A DNA stretch of 64,000 nucleotides, from assembly GCF_022662105.1 (NCBI RefSeq), contig NZ_JAKMCP010000002.1, positions 620,001-684,000 of the forward strand. The letters are read 5' to 3'. This document shows, one piece after another, positions 8,440-17,627 of this stretch (positions are counted from its first letter, which is position 1; the number at the start of each line of letters is the position of its first letter). Position numbers and translations under genes: made by a program. The DNA comes from Aestuariivivens sediminis. Its GTDB lineage: Bacteria > Bacteroidota > Bacteroidia > Flavobacteriales > Flavobacteriaceae. Below the pieces are notes generated by a model, which saw only the letters and a list, made by a program, of their open reading frames with translations, did not search any database and was not told the origin of the DNA.

Positions 8440-9882
8440 TTAAAAATTACATGACTTTATTTCCGTAACCCGTAATGTATTGACCATTCCTTTATCCTGG
8501 ATTGGCATGGCTGCAAGACTAATTAACATATCTCCAACACCCAGGTAGCCTTTTTTACAGGCAATGGCATTAACATCTTCAATAGTTTCATCGGTACTTA
8601 CAAATTTATCGTAGTAAAACACACGAACACCCCATAACAAATTCAACCGGGTGAGTATATTTTTATTAGATGTAAAGACCAATATATGGCAGGACGGCCT
8701 CCATGCCGAAATTTGAAATGCCGTATATCCGCTATTCGTCAGTGTTGAAATGGCTTTGGCATCAATTTCATTTGCCATGGTTGCCGCATGATAACAAATA
8801 GATTTTGTAATGTAACGGTTGGTTCTAATATGTGGAGGGAGTTGAGGGACTTGGATTAACTCGGAATCTTCAACACTCTTTAATATATTGGACATTTGTT
8901 TAATAACCTGAATCGGGTAACTTCCAACTGAAGTTTCTCCGGAAAGCATTACAGCATCGGCACCATCCATTACCGAATTCGCCACATCATTTACTTCGGC
9001 TCTGGTTGGTGTCAGACTTGAAATCATGGTCTCCATCATTTGTGTTGCAATGATCACCGGGATTCGAGCCTTTTTAGCCCGAAGTACCAATTGCTTTTGA
9101 ATTAATGGTACTTCCTGAGCAGGTATTTCTACTCCTAAATCCCCACGAGCTACCATTATACCGTCGCAATGGGCTACAATCTTATCAATATTTTCAATAG
9201 CTTCGGGCTTTTCAATTTTAGCTATAATAGGAATTTTATGATCTGCATGCTCAGCTATTAAATCCCGTAATTGCATGAGGTCTTCGGCATGACGAACAAA
9301 TGATAAAGCAATCCAATCCACATCTTGTTCTATGGCAAAAATAGCGTCTTCAATATCCTTTTCCGTAAGTGCCGGTTGCGAAATATTCGTATTAGGCAGA
9401 TTGACGCCTTTTTTAGATTTTAGAGGTCCCCCTTGTATGACTTTTGCTATAACTTCATTGGTACTATTGGTAGAGACTACTTCAAAGATCAACTTGCCAT
9501 CATCCAATAAAATACGTTCTCCCGGTTTTGCATCCTGGGGGAAACGATCATAGGTCATATAAACACGTTCCTTTGTGCCTTCAAATGGCTTCCCTGTTGC
9601 AAAAATAATTTCATCTCCAGGCGCTACAATAACTTCCTCCTTCATAACTCCCACACGAAGTTTAGGGCCCTGTAAGTCCCCTAAAATAGCTGCATTGTAG
9701 CCAAATTCATCATTTAACTCCCTTATGATGCCTATACGTATTTTTACATCCTCGTAATTAGCGTGTGAAAAATTAATTCTAAATACATCCACTCCTTCAT
9801 CCAGCATTCCTTTTAGAACTTCTTTAGTGCTTGACGCTGGTCCCAAAGTTGCTACTATTTTGGTTTTTTTTCTTGTTGGCAT
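8440..9882 (-). CDS. pyk: Pyruvate kinase
   Basis: 480 residues, full length. It converts phosphoenolpyruvate and ADP to pyruvate and ATP in glycolysis. Visible motifs: N-terminal KIVATLGPASS, RINFSHA, GDLQGPKLRVG, the active-site Lys in IIAKIEKPEAI, IMVARGDLGVEIP and the MLSGETSVG loop; the C-terminal allosteric domain is present. Its ATG shares one base with the stop codon of the upstream IPExxxVDY gene (TAATG), which suggests translational coupling. Confidence 0.97.
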   Translation of the reverse strand: MPTRKKTKIVATLGPASSTKEVLKGMLDEGVDVFRINFSHANYEDVKIRIGIIRELNDEFGYNAAILGDLQGPKLRVGVMKEEVIVAPGDEIIFATGKPFEGTKERVYMTYDRFPQDAKPGERILLDDGKLIFEVVSTNSTNEVIAKVIQGGPLKSKKGVNLPNTNISQPALTEKDIEDAIFAIEQDVDWIALSFVRHAEDLMQLRDLIAEHADHKIPIIAKIEKPEAIENIDKIVAHCDGIMVARGDLGVEIPAQEVPLIQKQLVLRAKKARIPVIIATQMMETMISSLTPTRAEVNDVANSVMDGADAVMLSGETSVGSYPIQVIKQMSNILKSVEDSELIQVPQLPPHIRTNRYITKSICYHAATMANEIDAKAISTLTNSGYTAFQISAWRPSCHILVFTSNKNILTRLNLLWGVRVFYYDKFVSTDETIEDVNAIACKKGYLGVGDMLISLAAMPIQDKGMVNTLRVTEIKSCNF

Positions 9883-10367
9883 TAGCTAAAAATTAAATTG
9901 TTTTTAGATTTTAATTGACTCATGTCAATACTATAGGCTGTTACAACTTGCGGTATTCTTAGAATACGGTTTATTATATATTTTTCCTTAGAATCACTAA
10001 AATCATTTTCTATTTTTAAAAAATAATTCACCTTTTTAAATTCATTGATCAAATTAAAGATTTTAATAATAGGGGTCTGTATGTCGAACAAGGAGGCTTC
10101 AGATCTATCTTGAAATTCCTCTCTTTTACAGATATTTGAAACTAAATTCCAGGTTCTTAAATGTTTATGATCCTTCCATTCAAAAACAGAATATGCCGAT
10201 TTCCCATTATTAAAATCCAAATCCATAGGTTTCCTTTTCAAATTGATCTCTAAAGATTTATTGAGCAAATAGGCTATTCGGTAATCTTCCAGGGTACAAT
10301 GTATTCCTATTAAGGTATATAATTCCTCATCGAAAATAGTATCAAGAACAAGCTTGTGAACCGCCAT
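9882..10367 (-). CDS. IPExxxVDY family protein
   Basis: 161-residue Bacteroidota-specific protein of unknown function. The family is named for an IPExxxVDY motif near the C terminus; here it reads INEFKKVNY (residues ~111-119), followed by the usual FLKIEN and a C-terminal IPQVVTAYSID. The N terminus MAVHKLVLDTIFDEE...LIGIHCTLEDYRIAYLLNK is typical. Family members lie between rnc and pyk in many flavobacteria, as here, which supports the assignment. No signal peptide, so cytoplasmic. The role remains unknown; proximity to rnc and pyk hints at a basic cellular function. Confidence 0.8.
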   Translation of the reverse strand: MAVHKLVLDTIFDEELYTLIGIHCTLEDYRIAYLLNKSLEINLKRKPMDLDFNNGKSAYSVFEWKDHKHLRTWNLVSNICKREEFQDRSEASLFDIQTPIIKIFNLINEFKKVNYFLKIENDFSDSKEKYIINRILRIPQVVTAYSIDMSQLKSKNNLIFS

Positions 10368-10486
10368 AACTATAAATTAATAGGCTGTAAATATAGTATT
10401 TAATACGCTTATTCATCTTTAGTTTAGTTTAATGTTAATAACAAAGCAAACTAAAACGTTATAGTTAATTCATAATTTGAAAAAAA

Positions 10487-11227
10487 CTAGATCATCTTTG
10501 AAATACTCTTTTGAAATGCAAAAAACGCGCGTTTTGAGGCTTTTTCTTCAGCTTTTTTCTTTGAAGTCGCTCTTGCTTTTGCAACCACCTTGTTATCTAT
10601 AGACAGCTTAACAGAAAAATGTCTCACATCATCATTTCCTGTATCTTCATAAACATGATACCCAAATGTTTTCTTTTCCTTTTGACACCATTCAATCAAC
10701 AAACTTTTGTAACTAATTACCTTGCCTTCCAGTTTTTCGATATCGACATGAGGAACTATAATGCGCTTATAAATAAATTTTTCGCAATACTTATACCCTT
10801 TATCTAAAAATATGGCTCCTACTAATGCTTCAAATAAGTTCCCATGGATATTATCACCAAACTGGCCGGTTGGAATTTTGCTTTCGACAAGGCCGATTAA
10901 ATTTAACTCTCTTCCTAATTCGTTTAAATGTTCTCTACTCACCACTTTAGAACGCATCTTTGTTAGATAACCTTCATCGCCACTCGGGACTTCGGTATAC
11001 AAATGGGATGCAATGACCGCACCGAGCATCGCATCTCCCAAAAACTCTAATCGTTCATAATTTATGGCATTGCCTTTTTTATCCTTAATATTCATGGACC
11101 GATGTGTAAAGGCAATAGCATAATGTTTCATTTGCCTTGGCTTAAATCCAAGAATTTTTGTTAATTCCACAAAAAAATTCCCGCTACCTTTATAACGGGA
11201 ATTTAGTATGTTGCGAATGATACTCAT
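10487..11227 (-). CDS. rnc: Ribonuclease III
   Basis: 246 residues. The N-terminal endonuclease domain has the signature YERLEFLGDAMLGAV (residues ~58-72), whose Glu and Asp bind the catalytic metals, and a second acidic patch in NLFEALVGAIFLDKG. The C-terminal ~75 residues (YKSLLIEWCQKEKKTFGYHV ... KVVAKARATSKKKAEEKASKRA) form a double-stranded-RNA-binding domain. It processes rRNA precursors and structured RNAs. It is the third gene of an acpP-fabF-rnc order that is conserved in many bacteria, with 96 bp between fabF and rnc. Confidence 0.95.
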   Translation of the reverse strand: MSIIRNILNSRYKGSGNFFVELTKILGFKPRQMKHYAIAFTHRSMNIKDKKGNAINYERLEFLGDAMLGAVIASHLYTEVPSGDEGYLTKMRSKVVSREHLNELGRELNLIGLVESKIPTGQFGDNIHGNLFEALVGAIFLDKGYKYCEKFIYKRIIVPHVDIEKLEGKVISYKSLLIEWCQKEKKTFGYHVYEDTGNDDVRHFSVKLSIDNKVVAKARATSKKKAEEKASKRAFFAFQKSISKMI

Positions 11228-11323
11228 CTGATTATTAATGGTCTACTTTAATGTCAGATGTAAAAAACCATGTTTCATTTAGTTTAAATTTAATGTGTCT
11301 TTATGGTTTATTTCATTCGAGAT

Positions 11324-12574
11324 TTAATCAATTTTTTTGAATAAAACACAAGCGTTGTGTCCACCAAATCCAAACGTATTACTCATAGCTACTTTAACAT
11401 CTCTTTTTTGAGCCTTATTTAAGGTCAAATTCAATTCCGGATCAATGTTCTCATCAACTACACTGTGATTTATTGTAGGAGGGACTATACCGTTTTCAAT
11501 GGCCAGAATACTGGCAATGGCTTCAATGGCTCCAGCGGCACCTAATAAGTGCCCCGTCATGGATTTTGTCGAATTAATATTAATATGCCTGGCATGATCT
11601 CCAAAAACTTTTGAAATTGCCTTAAGTTCGGCAACATCCCCCAGGGGGGTTGATGTCCCGTGGGTATTAATATGGTCTACATCCTCTGCTTTGAGACCGG
11701 CATTATCCAAACAATTCTGCATTACGGCAATAACGCCAATACCTTCAGGATGAGGCGCCGTCATATGATAGGCATCGGATGACAATCCCCCACCTGCAAT
11801 TTCGGCATAGATTTTTGCTCCTCTGGCTTTGGCATGCTCATAATCTTCTAAAACCAATGCTCCTGCACCTTCTCCCAATACAAACCCATCGCGAGTTGCA
11901 TCAAATGGTCTTGAAGCTGTTTCGGGACTATCATTTCGTGTTGAAAGGGCATGCATGGCATTAAAACCTCCCATACCTGCAATGGTAACCGCTGCTTCAC
12001 TGCCACCGGTAACTACTATATCACAATGCCCCAAACGAATAGAATTCAGGGCATCAAATATGGCATTAGCTGAGGACGCACAAGCGGAGACCGTGGTGTA
12101 GTTAGGTCCCATAAAACCATGCTTAATAGAGATGTTCGCCGGCGCAATATCTGCAATCATTTTTGGAATAAAAAACGGGTTAAATCGTGGAGAACCATCA
12201 CCCTCAGCATAGTTTAAAACCTCTTGCTGAAACGTTTCCAGTCCTCCAATACCTGCACCCCATATAACACCAACACGCAATTTATCGATTTCGTCTAAAT
12301 TCAACTGGGCATCAGCAATGGCCTCATCGGCAGCTACCATAGCATACTGCGCAAACTTATCCATTTTCCTTGCCTCCTTCCTGTCGATGAAATCGGTAAC
12401 GTTAAAGTTTTTAACCTCGCAAGCAAACTTGGTCTTAAACTTTTCGGTATTATAATATGTTATAGGCGCAGCACCGCTTTTACCACTAACCAGGCCATCC
12501 CAATATTCGTCTTTGGTATTGCCAATTGGTGTTAAAGCCCCTAATCCTGTGACTACAACTCGCCTTAATTCCAT
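11324..12574 (-). CDS. fabF: 3-oxoacyl-ACP synthase II
   Basis: 416-residue condensing enzyme of fatty acid elongation. The Cys-His-His triad is visible: Cys165 in TVSACASSANA, a His in HINTHGTSTPLGD and a His in STKSMTGHLLGAAGA. The N-terminal RVVVTGLGALTPIG and the C-terminal NTFGFGGHNACVLF are characteristic of KAS II rather than KAS III. Lies 12 bp downstream of acpP, the carrier of its substrates, and is surely co-transcribed with it. Confidence 0.97.
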   Translation of the reverse strand: MELRRVVVTGLGALTPIGNTKDEYWDGLVSGKSGAAPITYYNTEKFKTKFACEVKNFNVTDFIDRKEARKMDKFAQYAMVAADEAIADAQLNLDEIDKLRVGVIWGAGIGGLETFQQEVLNYAEGDGSPRFNPFFIPKMIADIAPANISIKHGFMGPNYTTVSACASSANAIFDALNSIRLGHCDIVVTGGSEAAVTIAGMGGFNAMHALSTRNDSPETASRPFDATRDGFVLGEGAGALVLEDYEHAKARGAKIYAEIAGGGLSSDAYHMTAPHPEGIGVIAVMQNCLDNAGLKAEDVDHINTHGTSTPLGDVAELKAISKVFGDHARHININSTKSMTGHLLGAAGAIEAIASILAIENGIVPPTINHSVVDENIDPELNLTLNKAQKRDVKVAMSNTFGFGGHNACVLFKKID

Positions 12575-12586
12575 AAATTACTTTGC

Positions 12587-12820
12587 TTATTTTGCTTCTT
12601 CTATGTAAGAAATAGCTTGACCTACGGTAGCAATATTTTCAGCTTGGTCGTCAGGTATTTGAATATCGAATTCTTTTTCGAATTCCATGATTAATTCTAC
12701 AGTGTCTAATGAGTCTGCTCCTAAATCGTTTGTGAAGCTAGCTTCAGTGACTACTTCGTTCTCATCAACACCTAATTTGTCAACGATAATCGCTTTTACT
12801 CTTGATGCAATGTCTGACAT
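12587..12820 (-). CDS. acpP: Acyl carrier protein
   Basis: 77-residue acidic four-helix protein. Ser37 in [19 protein letters not shown] is the 4'-phosphopantetheine attachment site. It carries growing acyl chains for FabF and the other fatty acid synthesis enzymes. First gene of the acpP-fabF-rnc cluster. A TATTTTTG sequence on the minus strand (bases 12852-12859) matches the TAnnTTTG -7 box 32 bp upstream of the start codon. Confidence 0.97.
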   Translation of the reverse strand: MSDIASRVKAIIVDKLGVDENEVVTEASFTNDLGADSLDTVELIMEFEKEFDIQIPDDQAENIATVGQAISYIEEAK

Positions 12821-12851
12821 AATCTTTAATTTTTAAGTTTTAATTAGTTGG

Positions 12852-12859
12852 CAAAAATA
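12852..12859 (-). promoter_or_regulatory. Candidate -7 box of the acpP operon
   Basis: Minus-strand TATTTTTG fits the Bacteroidota -7 consensus TAnnTTTG and sits 32 bp before the acpP start. No clear -33 TTG was found at the usual distance, so support is partial. Confidence 0.4.
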
Positions 12860-13005
12860 AAGGTTTTTATTTTTAAAACACATGTTTAGTTTAAAAATGT
12901 GTCTGTAATTTACTAAAATTACCTTTAAGTATTTGCATTTTCCTTTCTAATTGTTAATAATTATTCTTTTTTTTGTTCGAGTAATCTTAACAAGGCAGGC
13001 CTTTT

Positions 13006-13581
13006 ATGAAACGTATTGTCATCTTTGCTTCAGGCAGCGGCACTAATGCCGAAAACCTCATTAGGTATTTTGAAAACAACCCTGAAATTGGTGTTACTAA
13101 TGTTCTGAGCAACAACCCACAGGCCAAGGTATTGGATCGTGCCAAAAAGCTTAATGTCAGTGCCTTTTCATTTAACCGTATCGCTTTTTCAAAATCCGAT
13201 GATGTCCTTAATCTGTTGAAGAACTGTAACCCAGATTTAATTGTTCTGGCAGGCTTTTTATGGAAAATGCCTGAATCTATTATTAAAGTTTTTCAAAATA
13301 AAATTATTAATATCCACCCTGCGCTATTACCGAAATATGGCGGGAAGGGCATGTTTGGGATGCATGTTCATAAAGCTGTTGTAGACCATAATGAAATGGA
13401 AACCGGAATTACCATACATTATGTAAATGAAAATTATGATGAGGGGGCTATTATTTTTCAGGCATCATGCCAGGTAGATCCTCAGGATTCCCCTGAAGAT
13501 GTCGCGGCTAAAATACATGAACTGGAAATGGAACATTTTCCAAAGGTTGTTGAAGGGCTATTAACCAATGAGGCATTTTAA
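13006..13581 (+). CDS. purN: Phosphoribosylglycinamide formyltransferase
   Basis: 191-residue GART enzyme, transferring a formyl group from 10-formyl-tetrahydrofolate to GAR in purine synthesis. Seen: N-terminal RIVIFASGSGTNAENLI; the formyl-transfer region KIINIHPALLPKYGGKGMFGMHVHKAVVDH, with the catalytic Asn and His of the NIHPALLP motif; and the downstream ETGITIHYVNENYDEGAIIFQ, containing the active-site Asp. Divergent from acpP across 185 bp, an arrangement common in flavobacteria. Confidence 0.95.
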   Translation: MKRIVIFASGSGTNAENLIRYFENNPEIGVTNVLSNNPQAKVLDRAKKLNVSAFSFNRIAFSKSDDVLNLLKNCNPDLIVLAGFLWKMPESIIKVFQNKIINIHPALLPKYGGKGMFGMHVHKAVVDHNEMETGITIHYVNENYDEGAIIFQASCQVDPQDSPEDVAAKIHELEMEHFPKVVEGLLTNEAF

Positions 13582-13679
13582 ATGGAATGTTATGCTATAT
13601 TAGAGGAAGGATGTTGACTATAGCCGTTTCCATTGTGCGGAACATGATGCTTTTACCTATGTCACTTTTACCGTAAAAA

Positions 13680-14321
13680 ATGATTAAAAAAAAGAAAAAA
13701 TTCTATACCGTTTGGAAAGGGCATAAGACAGGCGTTTTTGAATCCTGGGATGACTGTAAAGCCCAAATAAAAGACTATCGAGGTGCCATATACAAGGCCT
13801 TTGAGTCCTTTGATGCAGCAAAAAAAGCGTTAGGTGAAGACTATAAGAATTATGTTGGGAAAACGGCAGCGTTTAAAAGTGAGCTTTCTGAAGCGGAGTT
13901 GAACCTAATAGGAAAACCAAACTACCATTCCATTTCTGTCGATGCAGCTTCCAGTGGTAATCCGGGGAAAATGGAATATCGAGGAGTTGATACCAAAACC
14001 AAAAAGCAACTCTTTTATCAAGGTCCTTTTGAAGAGGGTACCAATAATCTAGGCGAATTCCTTGCCATAGTGCATGCTTTAGCCTTATTGAAGAAAAATA
14101 AAAGCGACCGACTTATCTATACCGACTCTAAAACGGCGATGAGTTGGGTGAAAAAGAAGGCCTGTAATACAAAACTCGAACGTAATAAGGCTAACGAATT
14201 CCTTTTTGAACTTGTTGACAGAGCCATTCATTGGTTAAAACATAACACTTACACGACTAAAATCGTTAAATGGGAAACCAAAGCCTGGGGTGAAATTCCT
14301 GCGGATTTCGGAAGAAAATAA
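13680..14321 (+). CDS. Ribonuclease H with N-terminal viroplasmin domain
   Basis: 213 residues. The first ~50 residues (KFYTVWKGHKTGVFESWDDCKAQIKDYRGAIYKAFESF) are the caulimovirus viroplasmin / RNase H1 N-terminal domain, which binds RNA-DNA hybrids. The catalytic domain follows with the acidic residues in ISVDAASSGNPGK, NNLGEFLAIVHAL, LIYTDSKTA and the final PADFGRK. It removes RNA from RNA-DNA hybrids, such as primers and R-loops. Cytoplasmic. Lies 98 bp after purN; a weak GC-rich hairpin follows at 14320-14338. Confidence 0.92.
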   Translation: MIKKKKKFYTVWKGHKTGVFESWDDCKAQIKDYRGAIYKAFESFDAAKKALGEDYKNYVGKTAAFKSELSEAELNLIGKPNYHSISVDAASSGNPGKMEYRGVDTKTKKQLFYQGPFEEGTNNLGEFLAIVHALALLKKNKSDRLIYTDSKTAMSWVKKKACNTKLERNKANEFLFELVDRAIHWLKHNTYTTKIVKWETKAWGEIPADFGRK

Positions 14322-14350
14322 CTGGTCCCACCGGTTTAATAAAAATATTC

Positions 14351-14379
14351 TTGTATTACTATTTAATGCCTTATATTTG
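14351..14379 (+). promoter_or_regulatory. Promoter of the PfkB kinase gene
   Basis: TTG (14351-14353), an 18-nt spacer and TATATTTG (14372-14379) together match the Bacteroidota sigma-A promoter (TTG ... TAnnTTTG) exactly, 24 bp upstream of the start codon. Confidence 0.65.
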
Positions 14380-14402
14380 CAGAAAATTAGCGCTCCTCCT
14401 CT

Positions 14403-15329
14403 ATGGGTAAATTAGTAATCGTGGGAACCATAGCTTTTGATGCTATTGAAACACCTTTTGGTAAAACCGATAAAATTCTTGGTGGAGCTGCAACGTTTAT
14501 TGGTCTTGCTGCTTCTCATTTTAATGTAGATATCGCTGCTGTTTCAGTGGTTGGTGGAGACTTCCCTAAGGCATACCTTGATTTGTTATCAAACAAAAAC
14601 ATAGATCTTACTGGTGTTGAAATTGTTAAAGAGGGGAAAACCTTCTTTTGGAGCGGACGGTATCACAATGATATGAATACCAGGGATACTTTGGTAACAG
14701 AACTCAATACAATGGGAAATTTTAAACCAAAGGTGCCAAAAAATTACCAGAATGCTGATGTGGTCATGCTGGGGAATTTACACCCTTTGGTGCAATCCAA
14801 TGTTCTTGACCAGATGTCCGAAACACCCAAGATGGTTATTTTGGATACCATGAATTTTTGGATGGACAGTGCCCTAAATGATTTGCTACAAGTTATCAAA
14901 CGGGTGGACGTTATTGCCATTAATGATGAAGAAGCCCGACAATTAACAGGAGAATATGCTTTGGTTGTTGCCGCGAGAAAAATTCATGAAATGGGACCAA
15001 AGTATGTAGTCATTAAGAAAGGAGAGCACGGTGCCTTGTTATTCCATGACGGTCATGTGTTCTTTGCTCCGGCCCTTCCGTTGGAAGAAGTTTTTGATCC
15101 TACTGGGGCGGGTGACACTTTTGCCGGAGGTATTGCCGGTTATTTGGCCAAAACAGGTGACACCTCTTTTGACAATATGAAAAATGCCATTATTTACGGT
15201 TCGACATTAGCTTCGTTTTGTGTAGAAAAGTTTGGAACAGAGCGTATGGTTAATTTATCGAACACCGAAGTGTTCAAACGATTAATGCAATTCAAGCAAT
15301 TAACTCAGTTTGATATTGAATTAACATAA
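14403..15329 (+). CDS. PfkB/ribokinase-family sugar or nucleoside kinase
   Basis: 308-residue carbohydrate kinase. The C-terminal signature DPTGAGDTFAGGIAGYLA (residues ~232-249) holds the anion hole and the catalytic Asp. The N-terminal part has GGAATFIGLAASHF and the substrate-lid segment VSVVGGDFP. The family includes ribokinase, adenosine kinase and fructokinase. The lack of a standard N-terminal GE motif means the substrate cannot be read here. It sits directly before a PurF-family gene, which suggests, but does not prove, a nucleoside-linked role. It has its own promoter and terminator. Confidence 0.87.
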   Translation: MGKLVIVGTIAFDAIETPFGKTDKILGGAATFIGLAASHFNVDIAAVSVVGGDFPKAYLDLLSNKNIDLTGVEIVKEGKTFFWSGRYHNDMNTRDTLVTELNTMGNFKPKVPKNYQNADVVMLGNLHPLVQSNVLDQMSETPKMVILDTMNFWMDSALNDLLQVIKRVDVIAINDEEARQLTGEYALVVAARKIHEMGPKYVVIKKGEHGALLFHDGHVFFAPALPLEEVFDPTGAGDTFAGGIAGYLAKTGDTSFDNMKNAIIYGSTLASFCVEKFGTERMVNLSNTEVFKRLMQFKQLTQFDIELT

Positions 15330-15333
15330 ATGT

Positions 15334-15362
15334 AACGCGCTCCAAAAAGAAGCGCGTTTTTT
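15334..15362 (+). terminator. Intrinsic terminator after the PfkB gene
   Basis: AACGCGCT (15334-15341) pairs perfectly with AGCGCGTT (15351-15358) across a 9-nt loop, followed by six T residues. Confidence 0.85.
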
Positions 15363-15409
15363 AATTAAAATTTACTTTTCGCGTAAATGCAAAAAATCGA
15401 GTACTAAAA

Positions 15410-17308
15410 ATGAGTGATGTTTTGAAACACGAATGTGGAATAGCGCTTATCAGGCTCTTAAAACCACTGGAATTCTATAAAGAAAAATACGGCACTGCAT
15501 TTTATGGAGTGAATAAGATGTATCTTATGATGGAAAAGCAGCACAACAGAGGACAAGATGGGGCTGGTTTTGCAAGTATAAAATTAAACACTGATCCCGG
15601 AAATAGATACATTAGCAGAATTCGCTCGGTGCAACAGCAACCTATCCAGGATATTTTTGCGCAAATTAACGAACGTGTTAACAAAGAATACAAAGCGCAC
15701 CCGGAATATATCGATGATGTTGCTTTGCAAAAAAAACACATCCCATATATAGGAGAGCTCTTGTTGGGGCACGTGCGTTATGGAACTTTTGGTAAAAATA
15801 GTGTGGAGAGTGTCCACCCCTTTTTAAGGCAAAACAATTGGATGCACCGAAATTTAATCATGGCTGGAAACTTTAACATGACCAATGTTAAAGAGCTTTT
15901 TAGCAACCTTATAGAATTGGGGCAGCATCCTAAAGAGTATACCGACACCATAACCATTATGGAAAAAATTGGTCATTTTTTAGATGACGCCGTAAGCAAA
16001 ATATATAAAGACCTTAAAAAGGAAGGTTTCAATAAAAAAGAAGCCTCTCCACTAATTGCTGAACGGTTAAAGGTATCCAAAATTTTGAGACGCGCAGCAA
16101 AAAACTGGGATGGAGGATACGCCATGGCGGGTCTTATTGGCCATGGCGATTCATTTGTTTTAAGAGATCCTGCGGGTATAAGACCCACCTATTATTATCA
16201 AGATGATGAAGTGGTTGTTATCGCCTCTGAGCGTCCGGTAATTCAAACCGCTTTTAACGTAAAATTTGAGGACGTTAAAGAATTGGAACCCGGACATGCC
16301 ATAATTACTAAAAAATCTGGACAGGTATCCATAAAAAAGATATTAGACCCCTTAGAAAGGAAATCCTGTTCTTTTGAGCGCATTTATTTTTCTCGTGGTA
16401 GTGATGCTGAAATTTACCAGGAGCGCAAAAAACTTGGTGAATTGTTAATGCCCAAAGTATTGAAGGCCATTAATAACGATACCAAGAATACAGTTTTTTC
16501 ATACATTCCGAATACGGCAGAAACTTCCTTTTTTGGAATGATTGAACGCGCCGAATTTCTGCTTAACAAGAAGAAAACAGCCGCTATCCTGAGTGGACAA
16601 CGTTCGATTTCTGCGAAAAAAGTAACCGAAATACTTTCGGAGCGCACTCGAGTAGAAAAAATAGCAATCAAGGATGTTAAACTCAGGACCTTTATAACGG
16701 AAGACAGTAGCAGGGATGATTTGGTGGAGCACGTGTATGACGTTACCTATGGTGTCATTCAACCAACCGATAACCTGGTTATCATTGATGACAGCATTGT
16801 TAGGGGCACCACCTTAAAGAAGAGCATTTTGAAAATGTTGGACAGACTAAATCCAAAGAAAATTATTGTAGTGTCTTCCGCACCTCAAATCCGATACCCG
16901 GATTGTTATGGTATTGATATGGCCAATCTTGAAAGCTTAGTTGCCTTTAGAGCAGCACTTGAACTCTTAAAAGACCATAATAAATTTCATTTAGTTGAGG
17001 AAGTCTACAAAAAATGTATTGAACAAACTGATTTGGAAGATCGGTATGTACAAAACTTTGTAAAAGAAATTTATGACCCCTTCACCGATGACGAAATCTC
17101 AGATAAAATAGCTGAATTATTGAGTGATGATAGTATTAAAGCCGATGTAAAAATCCTATTTCAAAGTGTGGAAAATTTAAATCTGGCGTGTCCTAAAAAT
17201 TTAGGAGACTGGTATTTTACAGGCAACTATCCAACCGTTGGAGGAAATAGGGTCGTAAACCGGGCATTCATTAATTTTTATGAAGGGAATAATGAACGTG
17301 CTTATTAA
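15410..17308 (+). CDS. PurF-family amidophosphoribosyltransferase, long form
   Basis: 632 residues. The N-terminal class II glutamine amidotransferase domain has its nucleophile at Cys9 (KHECGIAL), and the conserved NRGQDGAGFASI and HVRYGT segments are visible. The C-terminal half contains the type I phosphoribosyltransferase PRPP loop VIIDDSIVRGTTLK. The reaction would be PRPP plus glutamine to phosphoribosylamine. It is longer than classical PurF (~470-510 residues), with insertions such as residues ~195-230 and a C-terminal extension of ~100 residues, as in the longer paralogue of Bacteroidota; a second, classical purF elsewhere in the genome is likely. Cys9 requires removal of eight residues to become N-terminal. 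Confidence 0.82.
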   Translation: MSDVLKHECGIALIRLLKPLEFYKEKYGTAFYGVNKMYLMMEKQHNRGQDGAGFASIKLNTDPGNRYISRIRSVQQQPIQDIFAQINERVNKEYKAHPEYIDDVALQKKHIPYIGELLLGHVRYGTFGKNSVESVHPFLRQNNWMHRNLIMAGNFNMTNVKELFSNLIELGQHPKEYTDTITIMEKIGHFLDDAVSKIYKDLKKEGFNKKEASPLIAERLKVSKILRRAAKNWDGGYAMAGLIGHGDSFVLRDPAGIRPTYYYQDDEVVVIASERPVIQTAFNVKFEDVKELEPGHAIITKKSGQVSIKKILDPLERKSCSFERIYFSRGSDAEIYQERKKLGELLMPKVLKAINNDTKNTVFSYIPNTAETSFFGMIERAEFLLNKKKTAAILSGQRSISAKKVTEILSERTRVEKIAIKDVKLRTFITEDSSRDDLVEHVYDVTYGVIQPTDNLVIIDDSIVRGTTLKKSILKMLDRLNPKKIIVVSSAPQIRYPDCYGIDMANLESLVAFRAALELLKDHNKFHLVEEVYKKCIEQTDLEDRYVQNFVKEIYDPFTDDEISDKIAELLSDDSIKADVKILFQSVENLNLACPKNLGDWYFTGNYPTVGGNRVVNRAFINFYEGNNERAY

Positions 17309-17330
17309 GTATGAATTACCAAAAACAGGA

Positions 17331-17418
17331 CCATTAATCTATAAAATCAACCTTTAATCTAAAAAAAATGCCGTTCATCTATAAAATACGCAAAATATGT
17401 TTTTTAGATTTACTTTGG
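17331..17418 (+). promoter_or_regulatory. Promoter of small RNA copy 1 with three 20-bp-spaced direct repeats
   Basis: CCATTAATCT (17331), CCTTTAATCT (17351) and CCGTTCATCT (17371) start exactly 20 bp apart, two helical turns. Each fits eight of nine positions of the classical LytTR-box pattern (W-M-M-GTT-N-R-K). The GTTC of the last repeat is 38 bp before TACTTTGG (17411-17418), a one-mismatch -7 box. Binding by a LytTR response regulator is inferred. Confidence 0.5.
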
Positions 17419-17422
17419 TATC

Positions 17423-17495
17423 ACCATAACATAAGTAGGTTAAGTTCATGGTAGATTTGGGGCAAAAAAAGGTGAACTCTCGTTCGCCTTTTTTT
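17423..17495 (+). ncRNA. Small RNA, tandem copy 1
   Basis: Predicted RNA of about 72 nt. The 5' hairpin ACCATAAC (17423-17430) / GTTCATGGT (17444-17452) forms an 8-bp stem with one bulged C and a 13-nt loop ATAAGTAGGTTAA. A linker AGATTTGGGGC with an A-run leads to the terminator GGTGAAC-TCTC-GTTCGCC (17471-17488) and seven T. There is no start codon or open frame of useful length. The 45 bases from the stem start are identical to copies 2 and 3 apart from the bulge base and one base after the GGGGC. I cannot assign an Rfam family. Confidence 0.7.
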
Positions 17496-17555
17496 ATGCC
17501 CTTTTTTTAAATCTTCAGATTTTTACCCACTCCGTTGCCACGTTATCATCCATTT

Positions 17556-17623
17556 CTTTTAAGCCGATAAATAGGTAGTTCAACTAAAATATTTCCTAGA
17601 TGCAGCAGACTCCTATATATTCG
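17556..17623 (+). promoter_or_regulatory. Promoter of small RNA copy 2
   Basis: CTTTTAAGCC (17556) and TAGTTCAACT (17576) are the counterparts of the direct repeats before copy 1, again 20 bp apart. GTTC at 17578 is exactly 38 bp before the -7-like box TATATTCG (17616-17623, one mismatch to TAnnTTTG). Confidence 0.5.
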
Positions 17624-17627
17624 AATC

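Noticed and set aside
16414-16762. Antisense frames within the PurF-family gene
   Set aside because: No start context or homology pattern; the sense frame has intact catalytic motifs through this region.
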